Shown here: positions 17,501-26,999 of the stretch, piece by piece
How the letters are laid out: each line of letters begins with the position of its first letter
Position numbering within the stretch: position 1 is the first letter of the stretch
Source of the DNA: Corynebacterium pelargi
GTDB taxonomy: Bacteria > Actinomycetota > Actinomycetes > Mycobacteriales > Mycobacteriaceae
Direction: 5' to 3'
NCBI RefSeq assembly: GCF_014635485.1
Contig: NZ_BMCX01000003.1
Location: 186,001 to 250,000, forward strand
DNA length: 64,000 nt
Made by a program: the position numbers and the translations under genes
Notes under the pieces: model-generated
Seen by the model: only the letters and a program-made list of their open reading frames with translations
What the model was told of the DNA's origin: nothing
Databases searched by the model: none

Positions 17501-18373
17501 ATCCAGCACCTCTCCCAGGTCTTCGATGCCTACCAGCAAGCCCAAGTCGGTTTCCGCCGCATCTCCGCGCTGCTTGCCACCAAGGTGAAGGTGGCAGATC
17601 GGGGCACCACAGACCCGGTGGGCGCACACCAGCGCGATATCCACTTAGATCACGTCGATTTTGCCTACAGCGATCAAGGCCCGACGGTAAGTAAGGATCT
17701 CGACTTGCACATCAACGCCGGTAGCACCGTTGCGGTGGTAGGACCTACCGGTGCGGGCAAATCGACCCTGGTGAAGCTGATCGAGCGCTTCTACGACCCC
17801 ACCGCCGGTGCGGTGCGCGCTGGTGAGACGGATATCCGCGAATTCCAACTTCGACCCTGGCGCCAAGGCATTGGCTTTGTGCCCCAAGAAGCGCACCTGT
17901 TTGCCACCACCGTGGGAGACAACATCGCTTATGGCATGCCAGGAGCAAGCCGCGAAGCCATCACCGATGCTGCACGCAGAGTCGGCGCGCTCAATGCCAT
18001 AGCCGCGATTCCAGGTGGCTTTGAGGCCAGGGTGGGTGAACGTGGCCGCGGCCTTTCTTCTGGCCAACGCCAACTGATTGCCCTTGCCCGTGCAGAGATG
18101 TGTGCGCCTCATATGCTGCTGCTGGATGAAGCCACCGCTACCTTGGATCCGGCCAGTGAGGCCACCATTTTGTCGGCTTCGCAGCGGCTTACTCAGCAGC
18201 GAACCTCAGTGATTGTCGCCCACCGCTTGGCTACTGCTGAACGCGCAGACCGCATCATCGTGATGGATCATGGCCGCATCGTAGAAGACGGCACACATGA
18301 GCAGCTCCTATCTTTCGGGGGTATCTATGCGGGCATGTGGGGTGATCAGCGTGCTCAAAATGAGCGCGCATAG
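14540..18373 (+). CDS. Fused heterodimer-type ABC exporter (TMD-NBD-TMD-NBD)
   Basis: A 1277-residue protein holding two complete half-exporters. NBD1: Walker A G-P-A-G-S-G-K-S near 395, L-S-G-G-Q near 500 and Walker B L-L-L-D-D-A, where the catalytic Glu is Asp. NBD2: Walker A G-P-T-G-A-G-K-S near 1068, L-S-S-G-Q near 1171 and Walker B L-L-L-D-E-A with the Glu present. This gives one degenerate and one consensus ATP site, as in heterodimeric multidrug or lipid exporters. A Gly/Arg-rich linker (G-G-R-G-G-R-G-G-G-G-G) at ~655 joins the halves. Start GTG 14540 has GGGAG upstream. The position before odhA is as I recall for C. glutamicum. The substrate is unknown. Confidence 0.9.
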   Translation: MNTQPHTTAKPPQRPQGKPHGSPHDRRSRSGTQRARMLWHKLRQQPTTLAIAIAATFLVTAFDVSIPLITGSAVDAATGAIDAEVHTVVWLLVAVALGRYLFQFSRRFIAGVMSNTFQHQLRVDILDTLQRLDGPRQDELRTGQVVSRSISDLNLVQAMVAMLPLVAGHMLKVLITLGIIAWISPLLLLIAVPIIPLLIWLSLRSRKTLFAATWSAQQQVANLATHIEETVSGIRVVKAFAQEEREVAKLEKLSTRVYSEQIRAARLTARFKPLVQQLPTVALVIGIGVGGWLAMQGTITIGIFLAFSAYLTSLTAVVSMLAGMMVQIQLGLSSLDRVFDILELRPANPDPSPAQAVPEGPLGISMDNVEFSLGSQQILQGFSLDVAPGSTQVLVGPAGSGKSMAMQLLSAFYAPDAGRITLRGDSEVDMRDCRRQDIRKVITCVFDEPFLYSASVRHNITMGKQVSEQQLRRAARLAQAEDFILDLPDGFDQVIGERGLTLSGGQRQRIAIARALLEEPKILLLDDATSAIDASTERAIFRGLQEALEDVTVIAVAHRHSTLALADEVSLVDEGRVIATGNEADMRRNARFAHLMDVACQAPVDESNPLPFDDGEEPPTSQLWPKVQHQDARLSISRATTRAASQQAGANPAAGGRGGRGGGGGAAASMPATPALLARVDALPAATETPPNAGPHLREPLPKMSAHQLFASVRWLVLFVIGLYVVGVAAGLAIPTLVRAAIDRGVNHQDAGVLWKITVIGLVVVLIAWIADIATTVLTARTGERLLYELRVRSYAHLQRLSMNYFETTMSGTIMTRMTTDIEALNTFLQTGLAASVVALSTIVGILVLLGITSPTLALIALLGVPIIVIATVIFRRISSRLYTRAREEISQVNALFQESMAGLRTAQLHRIEADTLDRFATQADAYRRTRIRTQMAVALYFPGINALSEIAQAGVLFVGAGMVASGNLPAGVLVAFLLYLDRLYQPIQHLSQVFDAYQQAQVGFRRISALLATKVKVADRGTTDPVGAHQRDIHLDHVDFAYSDQGPTVSKDLDLHINAGSTVAVVGPTGAGKSTLVKLIERFYDPTAGAVRAGETDIREFQLRPWRQGIGFVPQEAHLFATTVGDNIAYGMPGASREAITDAARRVGALNAIAAIPGGFEARVGERGRGLSSGQRQLIALARAEMCAPHMLLLDEATATLDPASEATILSASQRLTQQRTSVIVAHRLATAERADRIIVMDHGRIVEDGTHEQLLSFGGIYAGMWGDQRAQNERA

Positions 18374-18527
18374 CCACAGCGCACAACCCCTCAAACCCCT
18401 GGAAAACAACTTGTTGGGCAAGTTTCTGACCTCAACACAAAAAACCGCTAGCCTGTAGTAAGCAAAGTGCTATTACAGTGTGATTAGACGTTAGAAAACT
18501 CACAAAGAAATGAGGCGAGCATCTGCC
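18374..18527 (+). promoter_or_regulatory. Upstream region of odhA with possible promoter
   Basis: 154 bp between the exporter stop and odhA. TAGCCT at 18449-18454 is a reasonable -10 element in an A/T-rich stretch, and a second candidate lies near 18470-18490. GAGGCGAG at 18512-18519 is the likely ribosome binding site, which supports the GTG start at 18528. Confidence 0.35.
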
Positions 18528-21500
18528 GTGAGCAGCGCTAGTACGTTCGGCCAAAACCAGTGGCTGGTAGATGAGATGTACCAGCAGTTCCAAAAAGACC
18601 CCAATTCCGTCGACGCGGAGTGGCGCAAGCTTTTTGAGACTCAAGGTGCACCGAAGTCCGCAACCTCTCAGGCCACGACCATGGCCAATGCCAACGCCCC
18701 GAAGGCAAGCGAAGAAAAGGCCAACCTCACCCAGCCGAAGAAGCTGGAAGAAGTAGCCCAAAACGCGGATCTCAATACCCGCGCAGCCAAAGAAGAAGAG
18801 CGTCGCTCCTCCGAGAAGGCAGCAAAACGCAAGGCATCTCCGCTTGATCGCGCAGGCGAACTCCCCGAGGCAGGTTCCACCGCCTTAAAGGGTGTGTTTA
18901 AGGCAATCGCAAAGAACATGGATGAGTCGCTGGAGATTCCAACCGCGACCTCCGTGCGCGATATGCCGGTGAAGTTGATGTTTGAAAACCGCGCCATCAT
19001 CAACGAGCACCTGCAGCGCACCCATGGTGGCAAGGTATCGTTCACCCACATCATTGGCTACGCCATGGTCAAGGCCGTGATGGCCCACCCGGTGATGAAT
19101 GCCAACTACTCGGTGGAAAACAACAAGCCCACCGTGAACAACCCTGAGCACATCAACCTGGGTCTTGCTATCGACCTGGTGCAAAAAGATGGCTCCCGCG
19201 CCCTCGTGGTGGCTGCCATTAAGCAGTGCGAGACGCTTTCCTTTAGCGAATTCGTAGAGAAGTACGAAGACATCGTGGCTCGCTCGCGCAAGGGCAAGCT
19301 CACCATGGATGACTTTTCCGGCGTGACCATTTCGCTTACCAACCCCGGTGGCATTGGTACCCGCCACTCCGTGCCTCGCCTGACCAAGGGCCAAGGCGCC
19401 ATCATCGGTGTTGGCTCCATGGATTACCCGGCAGAGTTTGCTGGTGCTTCTACCGACCGCCTGGCACAGCTTGGCGTGGGCAAGCTCGTTACCATCACCT
19501 CCACCTATGATCACCGCATCATCCAGGGTGCTGAGTCGGGTGAGTTCCTGCGCACCATGAGCCAGCTCTTTATCGACGATGCATTCTGGGATGAGATCTT
19601 CGAATCGCTGGAGATCCCCTACTCCCCGATGCGTTGGGCTCAGGATCTTCCCAACACCGGCATTGATAAGAACACCCGCGTGATGCAGCTCATCGAGGCA
19701 TACCGCTCGCGTGGTCACCTCATTGCCGATACCAACCCGCTGAAGTGGCAGCAGCCCGGCATGCCGGTACCGGACCACGGCGACCTTGAAATTGGCGCCC
19801 ACGGCCTGACCCTCTGGGACCTCGACCGCACCTTCAACGTCGGTGGTTTCGGTGGCAAGGAAACCATGACGCTGCGCGAGGTGCTCTCGCGTCTGCGCGC
19901 CGCCTACACGCTCAAGGTCGGCTCCGAGTACATGCATATTCTCGACCGCGACGAGCGCACCTGGCTGCAGGATCGCCTTGAGGCCGGTATGCCCAAGCCC
20001 ACCCAGGCAGAGCAGAAGTACATTCTGCAGCAGCTCAACGCCGCCGAGGCCTTCGAGAACTTCCTGCAAACCAAGTACGTGGGTCAAAAGCGCTTCTCGC
20101 TCGAGGGTGCTGAATCGCTGATCCCGCTGATGGACTCCGCCATCGACACCGCCGCAGGCCAAGGCCTCGACGAAGTCGTCATCGGTATGCCCCACCGTGG
20201 TCGCCTGAACGTGCTGTTCAACATCGTGGGCAAGCCGCTGGCTACCATCTTCACCGAGTTCGAGGGCCACATTGAGGCCAAGGCTGCCGGTGGCTCCGGT
20301 GACGTGAAGTACCACCTTGGTGCAGAAGGCACCCACCTGCAGATGTTCGGCGATGGCGAGATCAAGGTGTCGCTCACCGCGAACCCCTCGCACCTTGAGG
20401 CCGTGAACCCGGTCATGGAAGGTATCGCTCGCGCCAAGCAAGACATCTTGGACAAGGGCGACAATGGCTTCACCGTCATGCCGCTGTTGCTGCACGGCGA
20501 CGCCGCCTTCGCAGGCCTGGGCATCGTGCCGGAAACCATCAACTTGGCGCAGCTTCGCGGCTACACCGTTGGTGGCACCGTGCACATCGTGGTGAACAAC
20601 CAGATTGGCTTTACCACCACCCCTGATTCCGGTCGTTCGAGCCACTACGCCACCGACTTTGCCAAGACCTTCGGTTGCCCCGTCTTCCACGTCAATGGTG
20701 ATGATCCTGAGGCTGTGGTGTGGGTTGGCCGCCTGGCTACCGAGTACCGTCGCCGCTTTGGCAAGGACGTCTTCATCGACCTGATCTCCTACCGTCGTCG
20801 TGGCCACAACGAGGCCGACGATCCTTCCATGACCCAGCCTTTGATGTACGAGCAGATCGACGGCCGCAAGACCGTGCGTGAGCAGTACAACGACGACCTG
20901 CTTGGTCGTGGCGAGCTGAGCAAGGAAGATGCTGAGCGCGTTGCACAGGACTTCCACGATCAGATGGAGTCGGTGTTCAACGAGGTCAAGGAAGCCGAGA
21001 AGAAGAGCTTCGAAACCCAAGAAGGCATCACCGCTTCTCAGGAGCTGCCGCATGGTCTGGAAACCAACATCACCCGCGAAGAGCTGGTGGAGATTGGTCA
21101 GGCCTACTCCTCAGCACCCGAGGACTTCAACTTCCACCCACGCGTGGCACCGGTGGCCAAGAAGCGCCTCGAAGCTGTCAAGGAAGGCGGCATCGACTGG
21201 GGTTGGGGCGAATTGATTGCCTTCTCCTCCCTGGCAAACTCCGGTCGCCTCGTGCGCCTGGCTGGTGAGGATTCCCGTCGCGGTACCTTCACCCAGCGCC
21301 ACGCCGTGGTGTACGATCCCCAAACCGGCGCGGAATTCAATGGCCTCAATGAGCTTGCCCAGTCCAAGGGCGATGGCAAGTTCCTGGTGTACAACTCCGC
21401 ACTGACCGAGTACGCAGGCATGGGCTTCGAATACGGCTACTCCGTCGGTAACCCGGATGCCGTCGTTGCTTGGGAGGCACAGTTCGGTGACTTCGCCAAT

Positions 21501-22253
21501 GGTGCACAGACCATCATCGATGAGTATGTCTCCTCCGGTGAAGCCAAGTGGGGTCAGACCTCCTCGGTGATCTTGCTGCTGCCGCACGGCTACGAGGGCC
21601 AAGGCCCCGACCACTCCTCGGCACGCATCGAGCGTTACCTGCAGCTTTGCGCCGAAGGCACCATGACCGTGGCTCAGCCGACCACCCCGGCGAACTACTT
21701 CCACCTGCTGCGTCGCCATGCGCTTGGCAACCTCAAGCGCCCCTTGGTGGTATTCACCCCGAAGTCGATGCTGCGCATGAAGGCCGCCACCTCCTCGGTG
21801 GAGGACTTCACCAAGGTCAAAAAGTTCCAGTCGGTGATCAACGATCCTCGCTTCGTCGACCGCGATGGCAACGTCGTCGGCGATGTAGACAAGGTGAAGA
21901 AGATCATGCTGGTCTCCGGCAAGCTCTACTACGAGCTGGCAAAGCGCGCCCAGAAGGATAAGCGTGACGATGTTGCGATCGTGCGCATCGAAATGCTGCA
22001 CCCGATCCCCTTCAACCGCCTCAAGGATGCCTTCGATTCCTACCCGAATGCCGAAGAGATCCGCTTCTGCCAGGACGAGCCAGCCAACCAAGGTCCTTGG
22101 CCGTTCCTGAACGAGCACCTGCCTAACCTCATCCCGGATATGCTGCCGATGAAGCGCATCTCGCGTCGCGCACAGGCATCCACAGCCACCGGTTTGTCCA
22201 AGGTGCACCAGCTTGAGCAGCAACAGCTTCTCGACGAAGCCTTTGCAGACTAA
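18528..22253 (+). CDS. odhA: 2-oxoglutarate dehydrogenase E1 with fused E2-like succinyltransferase domain (OdhA/Kgd)
   Basis: A 1241-residue enzyme of the actinobacterial type. Order: short N-terminal E1 segment (F-G-Q-N...W-L-V-D-E-M-Y), a low-complexity linker, an E2-like acyltransferase domain with D-H-R-I-I-Q-G near residue 328, then a thiamine-diphosphate E1 domain with M-P-H-R-G-R-L-N near 555. It decarboxylates 2-oxoglutarate in the TCA cycle within a mixed pyruvate/2-oxoglutarate dehydrogenase complex. No lipoyl domain is fused, as expected. The GTG at 18528 gives V-S-S-A-S-T-F-G-Q, matching remembered orthologue N-termini; an ATG 18 bp upstream is less likely. In relatives activity is controlled by the FHA protein OdhI. 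A strong terminator follows. Confidence 0.97.
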   Translation: MSSASTFGQNQWLVDEMYQQFQKDPNSVDAEWRKLFETQGAPKSATSQATTMANANAPKASEEKANLTQPKKLEEVAQNADLNTRAAKEEERRSSEKAAKRKASPLDRAGELPEAGSTALKGVFKAIAKNMDESLEIPTATSVRDMPVKLMFENRAIINEHLQRTHGGKVSFTHIIGYAMVKAVMAHPVMNANYSVENNKPTVNNPEHINLGLAIDLVQKDGSRALVVAAIKQCETLSFSEFVEKYEDIVARSRKGKLTMDDFSGVTISLTNPGGIGTRHSVPRLTKGQGAIIGVGSMDYPAEFAGASTDRLAQLGVGKLVTITSTYDHRIIQGAESGEFLRTMSQLFIDDAFWDEIFESLEIPYSPMRWAQDLPNTGIDKNTRVMQLIEAYRSRGHLIADTNPLKWQQPGMPVPDHGDLEIGAHGLTLWDLDRTFNVGGFGGKETMTLREVLSRLRAAYTLKVGSEYMHILDRDERTWLQDRLEAGMPKPTQAEQKYILQQLNAAEAFENFLQTKYVGQKRFSLEGAESLIPLMDSAIDTAAGQGLDEVVIGMPHRGRLNVLFNIVGKPLATIFTEFEGHIEAKAAGGSGDVKYHLGAEGTHLQMFGDGEIKVSLTANPSHLEAVNPVMEGIARAKQDILDKGDNGFTVMPLLLHGDAAFAGLGIVPETINLAQLRGYTVGGTVHIVVNNQIGFTTTPDSGRSSHYATDFAKTFGCPVFHVNGDDPEAVVWVGRLATEYRRRFGKDVFIDLISYRRRGHNEADDPSMTQPLMYEQIDGRKTVREQYNDDLLGRGELSKEDAERVAQDFHDQMESVFNEVKEAEKKSFETQEGITASQELPHGLETNITREELVEIGQAYSSAPEDFNFHPRVAPVAKKRLEAVKEGGIDWGWGELIAFSSLANSGRLVRLAGEDSRRGTFTQRHAVVYDPQTGAEFNGLNELAQSKGDGKFLVYNSALTEYAGMGFEYGYSVGNPDAVVAWEAQFGDFANGAQTIIDEYVSSGEAKWGQTSSVILLLPHGYEGQGPDHSSARIERYLQLCAEGTMTVAQPTTPANYFHLLRRHALGNLKRPLVVFTPKSMLRMKAATSSVEDFTKVKKFQSVINDPRFVDRDGNVVGDVDKVKKIMLVSGKLYYELAKRAQKDKRDDVAIVRIEMLHPIPFNRLKDAFDSYPNAEEIRFCQDEPANQGPWPFLNEHLPNLIPDMLPMKRISRRAQASTATGLSKVHQLEQQQLLDEAFAD

Positions 22254-22266
22254 GCGCTAGCAACAC

Positions 22267-22301
22267 AAAAAGGCGGCGGGCAAAAGCCCGCCGCCTTTTT
22301 T
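22267..22301. terminator. Strong intrinsic terminator after odhA
   Basis: A perfect 15-bp stem (AAAAAGGCGGCGGGC / GCCCGCCGCCTTTTT) with an AAAA loop and one further T. The A-run on the other side makes it work in both directions, serving odhA and the convergent lipoprotein gene. Confidence 0.93.
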
Positions 22302-22314
22302 CGGCCCCAATAAC

Positions 22315-23022
22315 TCAGTGCAACCCCACATCATCAAGGAACTCAGCGGCAACATCACCGCGTTCGCGCTGTTTCGCCTGAGCAACCAATGAGGCAAGGG
22401 TGGCGTCGTCAAGCGCTCCTGACACCCAATTCAACCCCACACGCTGTTGCCTGCTAATTACATCGGCACGGTAAATCGGCACAATGCTTTTTGGCAGATC
22501 CAAAGATTTCTCCGCCGCGCAAGCATTCGCGCGCGAAGGGTCGGCTGCATCCACATCGCCAGCGAGCGTACCCACCATCGCTTCGTAGGTGGTATCGCGC
22601 CAATCCTGCTGCACAGAGGGAGAAAAATCCTTTTGCTTGGCTGCCGCTAGATCATCGGCAAGTTCCTTCGCCAGCGGCTCATCCTGGGCAAACAGCACCG
22701 AACCGGTGCACGCAGCCACGAGATCCAGGCGAGATTGGGAGACAAGATCCCAAGGCTCTGCCACACTTCCCTCGGCTGCCTGATCCAGCGCCACCAACTC
22801 AGTGGCACGCCCTTTACGGTTGAGCGCCTGGGCATAGAGCTCGGCCAGCATCGCCTGGGTGGGGTTGGTGTGATCAATGCCAACGCGAATCTGCCTGGTG
22901 GCAGCATCCGGCACCACCGGGTTCGGCTCCTGGGAACTACACGCCACCACCAGGGGGCCACACAGCAGCACGGCTGCACTACAACCGCCCAGTGTTCGAG
23001 CATTCAGGTGCACCTTCAGCAA
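22315..23022 (-). CDS. Lipoprotein resembling a solute-binding protein (OpuAC/ProX-like)
   Basis: A 235-residue exported protein with a signal peptide ending in the lipobox V-V-A-C (lipidated Cys near residue 28). The mature start I-R-V-G-I-D-H-T-N and the A-E-L-Y-A-Q-A-L helix resemble glycine-betaine/choline-binding proteins, but no permease or ATPase gene is adjacent. TTG 23022 is chosen because GGGAGG lies 5 bases upstream; GTG at 23013 is the alternative. It converges on odhA across a shared terminator. The ligand is unknown and it may be a solitary sensor-like binding protein. Confidence 0.72.
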   Translation of the reverse strand: MLKVHLNARTLGGCSAAVLLCGPLVVACSSQEPNPVVPDAATRQIRVGIDHTNPTQAMLAELYAQALNRKGRATELVALDQAAEGSVAEPWDLVSQSRLDLVAACTGSVLFAQDEPLAKELADDLAAAKQKDFSPSVQQDWRDTTYEAMVGTLAGDVDAADPSRANACAAEKSLDLPKSIVPIYRADVISRQQRVGLNWVSGALDDATLASLVAQAKQRERGDVAAEFLDDVGLH

Positions 23023-23108
23023 CAGCGCCTCCCTTGAGATATGTGACTATGCGCTGTTTTAGTGTAGCTGCAAGCCGCAGCCACACCTTCAGGGTGCTTG
23101 GGCTGCCT

Positions 23109-23654
23109 TTAGTGCTGCTCGGTAGTGCCGTGGCGGTGCTTGGCGGCAGAACCTTGGTGCTTGCTGCCACCTTGGCTCAGGAATGCTGCAATCTGATCGC
23201 GTGCCTCATGCGCTTTGCCGGGGCTGCACAACACGTCATAGCGGCCGGCGACGATCTGGGTGGAGCTGGCAAAGTCGCGCTTACCGCGGCTTGCGGCATA
23301 GGGCACGGCGGTGAGCACGAGGCCGAAGATCACGCCCATGAAAATGCCCGTGCCAATGGCAGAAAGCCAATCGGTGCTCATCAATCCGAGCAATAAACCG
23401 AAAAACAGGCCAAGCCAGGCGCCGGAGGCTGCACCGCTTAAGAGCACCCTTCCCCAGCTCAGCTTGCCAATCACCTTTTCTACCTGCATGAGGTCTACAC
23501 CGACGATGGTGAGTTCTTCTACAGCGAAGTTGCGATCAGAAAGCATATCTACTGCCTCTTGGGCCTGGGCGTAGGTGTCAAATGAGCCTACTGGCCAGCC
23601 CTCGGGGCGCTGGGGGTCACGCTGGAAGCCTCGCTGTTGTTGCGGCAGAGTCAT
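23109..23654 (-). CDS. General stress protein 17M-like membrane protein
   Basis: A 181-residue protein. Residues ~20-65 match the general stress 17M-like domain (V-G-S-F-D-T-Y-A-Q-A-Q-E-A-V). Two hydrophobic glycine-rich helices follow at ~70-120 (S-G-A-A-S-G-A-W-L-G, G-I-F-M-G-V-I-F-G), then a small conserved strand (I-V-A-G-R-Y-D-V-L) and a His-rich tail. Such proteins are widespread in actinobacteria and of unknown function. It is a single gene, transcribed away from the MgtE-like operon. Confidence 0.7.
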   Translation of the reverse strand: MTLPQQQRGFQRDPQRPEGWPVGSFDTYAQAQEAVDMLSDRNFAVEELTIVGVDLMQVEKVIGKLSWGRVLLSGAASGAWLGLFFGLLLGLMSTDWLSAIGTGIFMGVIFGLVLTAVPYAASRGKRDFASSTQIVAGRYDVLCSPGKAHEARDQIAAFLSQGGSKHQGSAAKHRHGTTEQH

Positions 23655-23924
23655 GGTGAGAAACGTCCTTTATTGCTTTCTTCTTGAAGTATCTACACTT
23701 TTCCAACGTCGCAGGCCCTGCCGTTGTTCCTCTTCTCATCTCTTTTCAGCCCGCGTGCTCCTGATGCCCTGCCCTGATGCGCGGGCTCCAGGTGAGGTGT
23801 TGCGGGCTGCGGTGCACGCGTGACGCGTTGTGCCCGATGCTTGGGGTTTCTTGGGATTCTTGGCGGCTTGAGCCTGAAACAATCGCTGGTAGAGGCTTAC
23901 TTCGGCATGGCCAACTAAAGCACG

Positions 23925-23930
23925 TAGACT
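23925..23930 (+). promoter_or_regulatory. -10 element TAGACT of a leaderless promoter
   Basis: TAGACT lies 8 bases before the ATG at 23939 with no ribosome binding site between, so the three-gene transcript (MgtE-like, DUF1003, Mrp) probably starts at or beside the first codon. Confidence 0.45.
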
Positions 23931-23938
23931 GTGTTTTC

Positions 23939-25234
23939 ATGAGTGAAGTGACGCGTGTGTACGCCGGGCGCCTGGCCGGCATGGTGGTCCGTGGCCCAGA
24001 CACCGACGTGATTGGCAGGGTGCGTGACGTCATTGTCAATGTTCGCCCGATAGGCCAGATGTCCCGGGTGATGGGGCTGGTAGTAGAGATGGTGAACAAG
24101 CGTCGCATCTTTTTGCCCATGCTTCGCATCGCTGCCATTGAACCCCAAGAAATCACCCTGGTATCGGGGTCGGTGTCGCTTCGCGCCTTTAAAGCACGCA
24201 CCGGCGAAATGTCGGTGCTCTCCGACATTATTGGTTCGCGCGTCCACGTTGATGACCCAGACCTAGATCAACTTCACGGCAAGGCGGTCGAGGTTGCAGA
24301 CGTTGAACTGGAACGCACCCGCTCCCGCGATTGGGTCATTGCCAGGGTAGCCGGTATTACCAGTCGCCCGAAATTCGGCCGCCGCCCCGAGCTGCACACC
24401 ATCCCCTGGAATTATGTGCACGGCATTGCCCCGGCCGGAACCGAAGCCGAGTACGCCAATGCTGAGATGATCTCGGACTTTAAAGAGATGCGCCCAGCCG
24501 ACGTGGCAAGCACCCTTTACCAACTCCCCGAGCGCCAACGCCTCCAGGTCGCAGGCGAGCTGGACGATGAATTGCTTGCCGACGTCCTCCAGGAGCTCTC
24601 CGAGGAGCGCCAGGCAGAGTTGCTTGAGACCCTGGATATTGAGCGCGCAGCCGACGTGCTCGAAGAGATGGACCCGGATGACGCAGCCGACCTGCTGGGC
24701 GAATTGCCCGATGATAAAGCCGATGTGCTGCTGGAATTGATGGATCCCGAAGAATCCGCCCCGGTGCGTCGCTTGATGAGCTTTAGCCCCGATACCGTGG
24801 GTGCGCTGATGACGCCCGAGCCGTTGATTCTTCCGCCGCAGACCACGGTGGCAGAGGCCTTGGCGCATGCCCGGAACCCCGATCTACCCAGCTCGCTTGC
24901 CAGCATGGTGTTTGTGGTTCGCCCGCCCACAGCGACCCCGACGGGTAAGTATCTTGGCTGCGTGCACCTGCAAAAGCTTTTGCGCGAGCCGCCGAGTGAG
25001 TTGATTTCTGGCATTCTCGATCCGGACTTGCCACCGCTGTATGCCAACGACTCCCAGGAAACTGCTGCGCGTTATTTCGCCACCTATAACCTGGTGTGCG
25101 GCCCGGTGATTGATGAAGACGATCACCTCCTTGGCGCCGTGGCGGTGGATGACTTGATCGACCACCTCCTGCCGGAAAACTGGCGCGATGGTGGCATCAG
25201 GCCAGAGGCAACGACCGCAATGAAGGAGGCCTAA
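23939..25234 (+). CDS. MgtE N-domain / CBS protein without membrane domain
   Basis: A 431-residue soluble protein. The first ~180 residues contain two PRC-barrel-like beta units (V-I-G-R-V-R-D-V...). Residues ~185-290 match the MgtE N-terminal superhelical domain (R-P-A-D-V-A-S-T-L-Y, M-D-P-D-D-A-A-D-L-L-G-E-L-P). Residues ~290-420 form a CBS pair. The Mg2+-channel helices of real MgtE are absent, so this is not a transporter by itself. The DUF1003 membrane-protein gene follows 3 bp later and may be its partner. A sensor or regulatory role in Mg2+ or nucleotide homeostasis is inference. Confidence 0.83.
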   Translation: MSEVTRVYAGRLAGMVVRGPDTDVIGRVRDVIVNVRPIGQMSRVMGLVVEMVNKRRIFLPMLRIAAIEPQEITLVSGSVSLRAFKARTGEMSVLSDIIGSRVHVDDPDLDQLHGKAVEVADVELERTRSRDWVIARVAGITSRPKFGRRPELHTIPWNYVHGIAPAGTEAEYANAEMISDFKEMRPADVASTLYQLPERQRLQVAGELDDELLADVLQELSEERQAELLETLDIERAADVLEEMDPDDAADLLGELPDDKADVLLELMDPEESAPVRRLMSFSPDTVGALMTPEPLILPPQTTVAEALAHARNPDLPSSLASMVFVVRPPTATPTGKYLGCVHLQKLLREPPSELISGILDPDLPPLYANDSQETAARYFATYNLVCGPVIDEDDHLLGAVAVDDLIDHLLPENWRDGGIRPEATTAMKEA

Positions 25235-25237
25235 GCC

Positions 25238-25834
25238 ATGGCAGAGTACAACCGCTCCGACCTGGATACTCCCTACGTCAAGCAACGTCGGAATCCTTTT
25301 AAGATCGACGACGATGCCGTGGGCGCCTATGCAGAAAAAGTCGCGCGCTTTTTCGGCACCGGCTCCTACCTGATGTGGCAGACGGTCTTTGTGGTGCTGT
25401 GGATCATTTTGAACATGGGCGTGTTCGCCTTCCAGTGGGATCCCTACCCCTTTATCTTGCTGAACCTGGCGTTTTCTACACAGGCCGCCTATGCCGCTCC
25501 GCTGATTTTGTTGGCGCAGAACCGCCAAGAAGACCGCGACCGCATCTCGCTGAATGAGGATCGCCGGCGTGCCTTCGAAACGAAGGCGGATACGGAATTC
25601 ACCACCCGTGAGCTTGCCGGTTTGCGTCTGGCTATCGGCGAGCTGGTCACCCGCGATTACCTGCGCCATGAGTTAGAAGATGTGCAAAACATGCTTGAGC
25701 GCCTTGAGGCCAAGCTTGACGACGAAGCCGCTGCTCGCATTGCCTTGATGCACGCTTTGAACGACACTGGCCACGAAGATCTCTCCGACCCCATCCAGGG
25801 CGATTTGGCCGAAGAGCACAAACACGATCACTAA
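25238..25834 (+). CDS. DUF1003 family membrane protein
   Basis: A 198-residue protein with two transmembrane helices near residues 45-65 and 72-95 in the DUF1003 pattern (F-F-G-T-G-S-Y, N-M-G-V-F-A-F-Q-W-D-P-Y-P-F-I-L-L-N-L). The conserved N-R-Q-E-D-R-D-R segment follows, then a charged coiled coil and a His-rich end. It has an AAGGAGG ribosome binding site inside the end of the MgtE-like gene, 3 bp away. The function is unknown; the tight link to a soluble MgtE-like protein suggests a joint membrane role. Confidence 0.87.
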   Translation: MAEYNRSDLDTPYVKQRRNPFKIDDDAVGAYAEKVARFFGTGSYLMWQTVFVVLWIILNMGVFAFQWDPYPFILLNLAFSTQAAYAAPLILLAQNRQEDRDRISLNEDRRRAFETKADTEFTTRELAGLRLAIGELVTRDYLRHELEDVQNMLERLEAKLDDEAAARIALMHALNDTGHEDLSDPIQGDLAEEHKHDH

Positions 25835-25850
25835 TTAGAGAAGAACACTG

Positions 25851-26984
25851 ATGAGTACCTCTTTAAGCGAAGCTGACATCCGCGCAGCACTAGCAACCGT
25901 TGAAGATCCCGAGATCGGCAAACCACTGACCGAGCTTGGGATGGTCAAGTCCATCGACATTGACGGCGATAGCGTGCACGCGGTGATTTACCTGACCATC
26001 GCCGGCTGCCCGATGAAGTCCACGCTGGTCAATGACTCCCGCGAGGCCATCGCAGCCGTTGAAGGCGTGGGCTCTGTGGAGGTCAGCACCGATGTGATGA
26101 GCGATGAGCAGCGCAAGCAGTTGCGCCAGCAGCTCCGCGGCGGCGTGGATGAGCCCGTGATTCCCTTCGCACAACCCGATTCCACCACCCGCGTATTTGC
26201 CGTGGCATCGGGCAAAGGTGGCGTGGGCAAGTCCTCCATGACGGTCAATCTCGCTGCCGCCCTTGCTGCCAAGGGACTTTCCGTGGGCGTGTTAGACGCC
26301 GATATTTATGGTCACTCGGTCCCGGGCATGCTCGGATCTGAGGATCGCCCCCACGCCGTGGACGATATGATCATGCCGCCGCAGGCTCATGGGGTAAAGC
26401 TGATCTCTATTGCGCACTTTGTAGAAGGCAACGCGCCTGTTGTGTGGCGCGGCCCGATGCTGCACCGCGCGATCCAGCAATTCCTTGGCGATGTGTTCTG
26501 GGGCGAGCTCGATATCTTACTGCTCGATCTGCCACCCGGCACCGGCGACATTGCCATTTCGGTAGCACAACTGGTGCCCAATGCTGAGCTTCTGGTGGTC
26601 ACCACCCCGCAATCGGCTGCCGCAGAGGTGGCAGAGCGTGCGGGATCGATCAGCATGCAAACCCAGCAAAAGGTCGCTGGTGTGATTGAGAATATGGCGG
26701 CCATGGTCATGCCTGATGGCTCGCTCATGGAAGTCTTTGGCTCCGGTGGCGGCCAGATGCTCAGTGAGCGCCTCCAGCGCCTCACCGGCACTGAGGTGCC
26801 GCTTTTGGGCAGCGTGCCGCTGGATCCTCAATTGCGCGAAGGCGGCGATGCCGGCACCCCAATCGTGCTCTCGCAGCCCGAGAGCCCCACCGCTCAAGCA
26901 ATCCAGGCCATCGCCGATGCTTTGCAGGTTCGTAAAGATTCCCTGGCGGGTAAGTCCCTCAACCTAGGCGTGAACCGCAAATAA
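25851..26984 (+). CDS. Mrp/ApbC family P-loop ATPase (iron-sulfur cluster carrier type)
   Basis: A 377-residue protein with an N-terminal MIP18/DUF59 domain (residues ~8-85, including a C-P-M-K motif) and an MRP/NBP35 P-loop domain with deviant Walker A G-K-G-G-V-G-K-S-S at ~121-129. It is expected to bind and transfer Fe-S clusters with ATP. The C-terminal C-x-x-C found in many Mrp proteins is replaced by M-P-D-G-S-L-M-E-V-F-G; as I recall, mycobacterial Mrp also lacks it. It is the third gene of the MgtE-like operon (16-bp gap) and converges on tatB. Confidence 0.92.
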   Translation: MSTSLSEADIRAALATVEDPEIGKPLTELGMVKSIDIDGDSVHAVIYLTIAGCPMKSTLVNDSREAIAAVEGVGSVEVSTDVMSDEQRKQLRQQLRGGVDEPVIPFAQPDSTTRVFAVASGKGGVGKSSMTVNLAAALAAKGLSVGVLDADIYGHSVPGMLGSEDRPHAVDDMIMPPQAHGVKLISIAHFVEGNAPVVWRGPMLHRAIQQFLGDVFWGELDILLLDLPPGTGDIAISVAQLVPNAELLVVTTPQSAAAEVAERAGSISMQTQQKVAGVIENMAAMVMPDGSLMEVFGSGGGQMLSERLQRLTGTEVPLLGSVPLDPQLREGGDAGTPIVLSQPESPTAQAIQAIADALQVRKDSLAGKSLNLGVNRK

Positions 26985-26999
26985 TCAACGCGGCAGCGT

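Noticed and set aside
18885..21053. A 722-codon open frame antisense to odhA
   Set aside because: It lies wholly inside odhA, has no family motif, and mirrors the codon pattern of a high-GC gene on the other strand.
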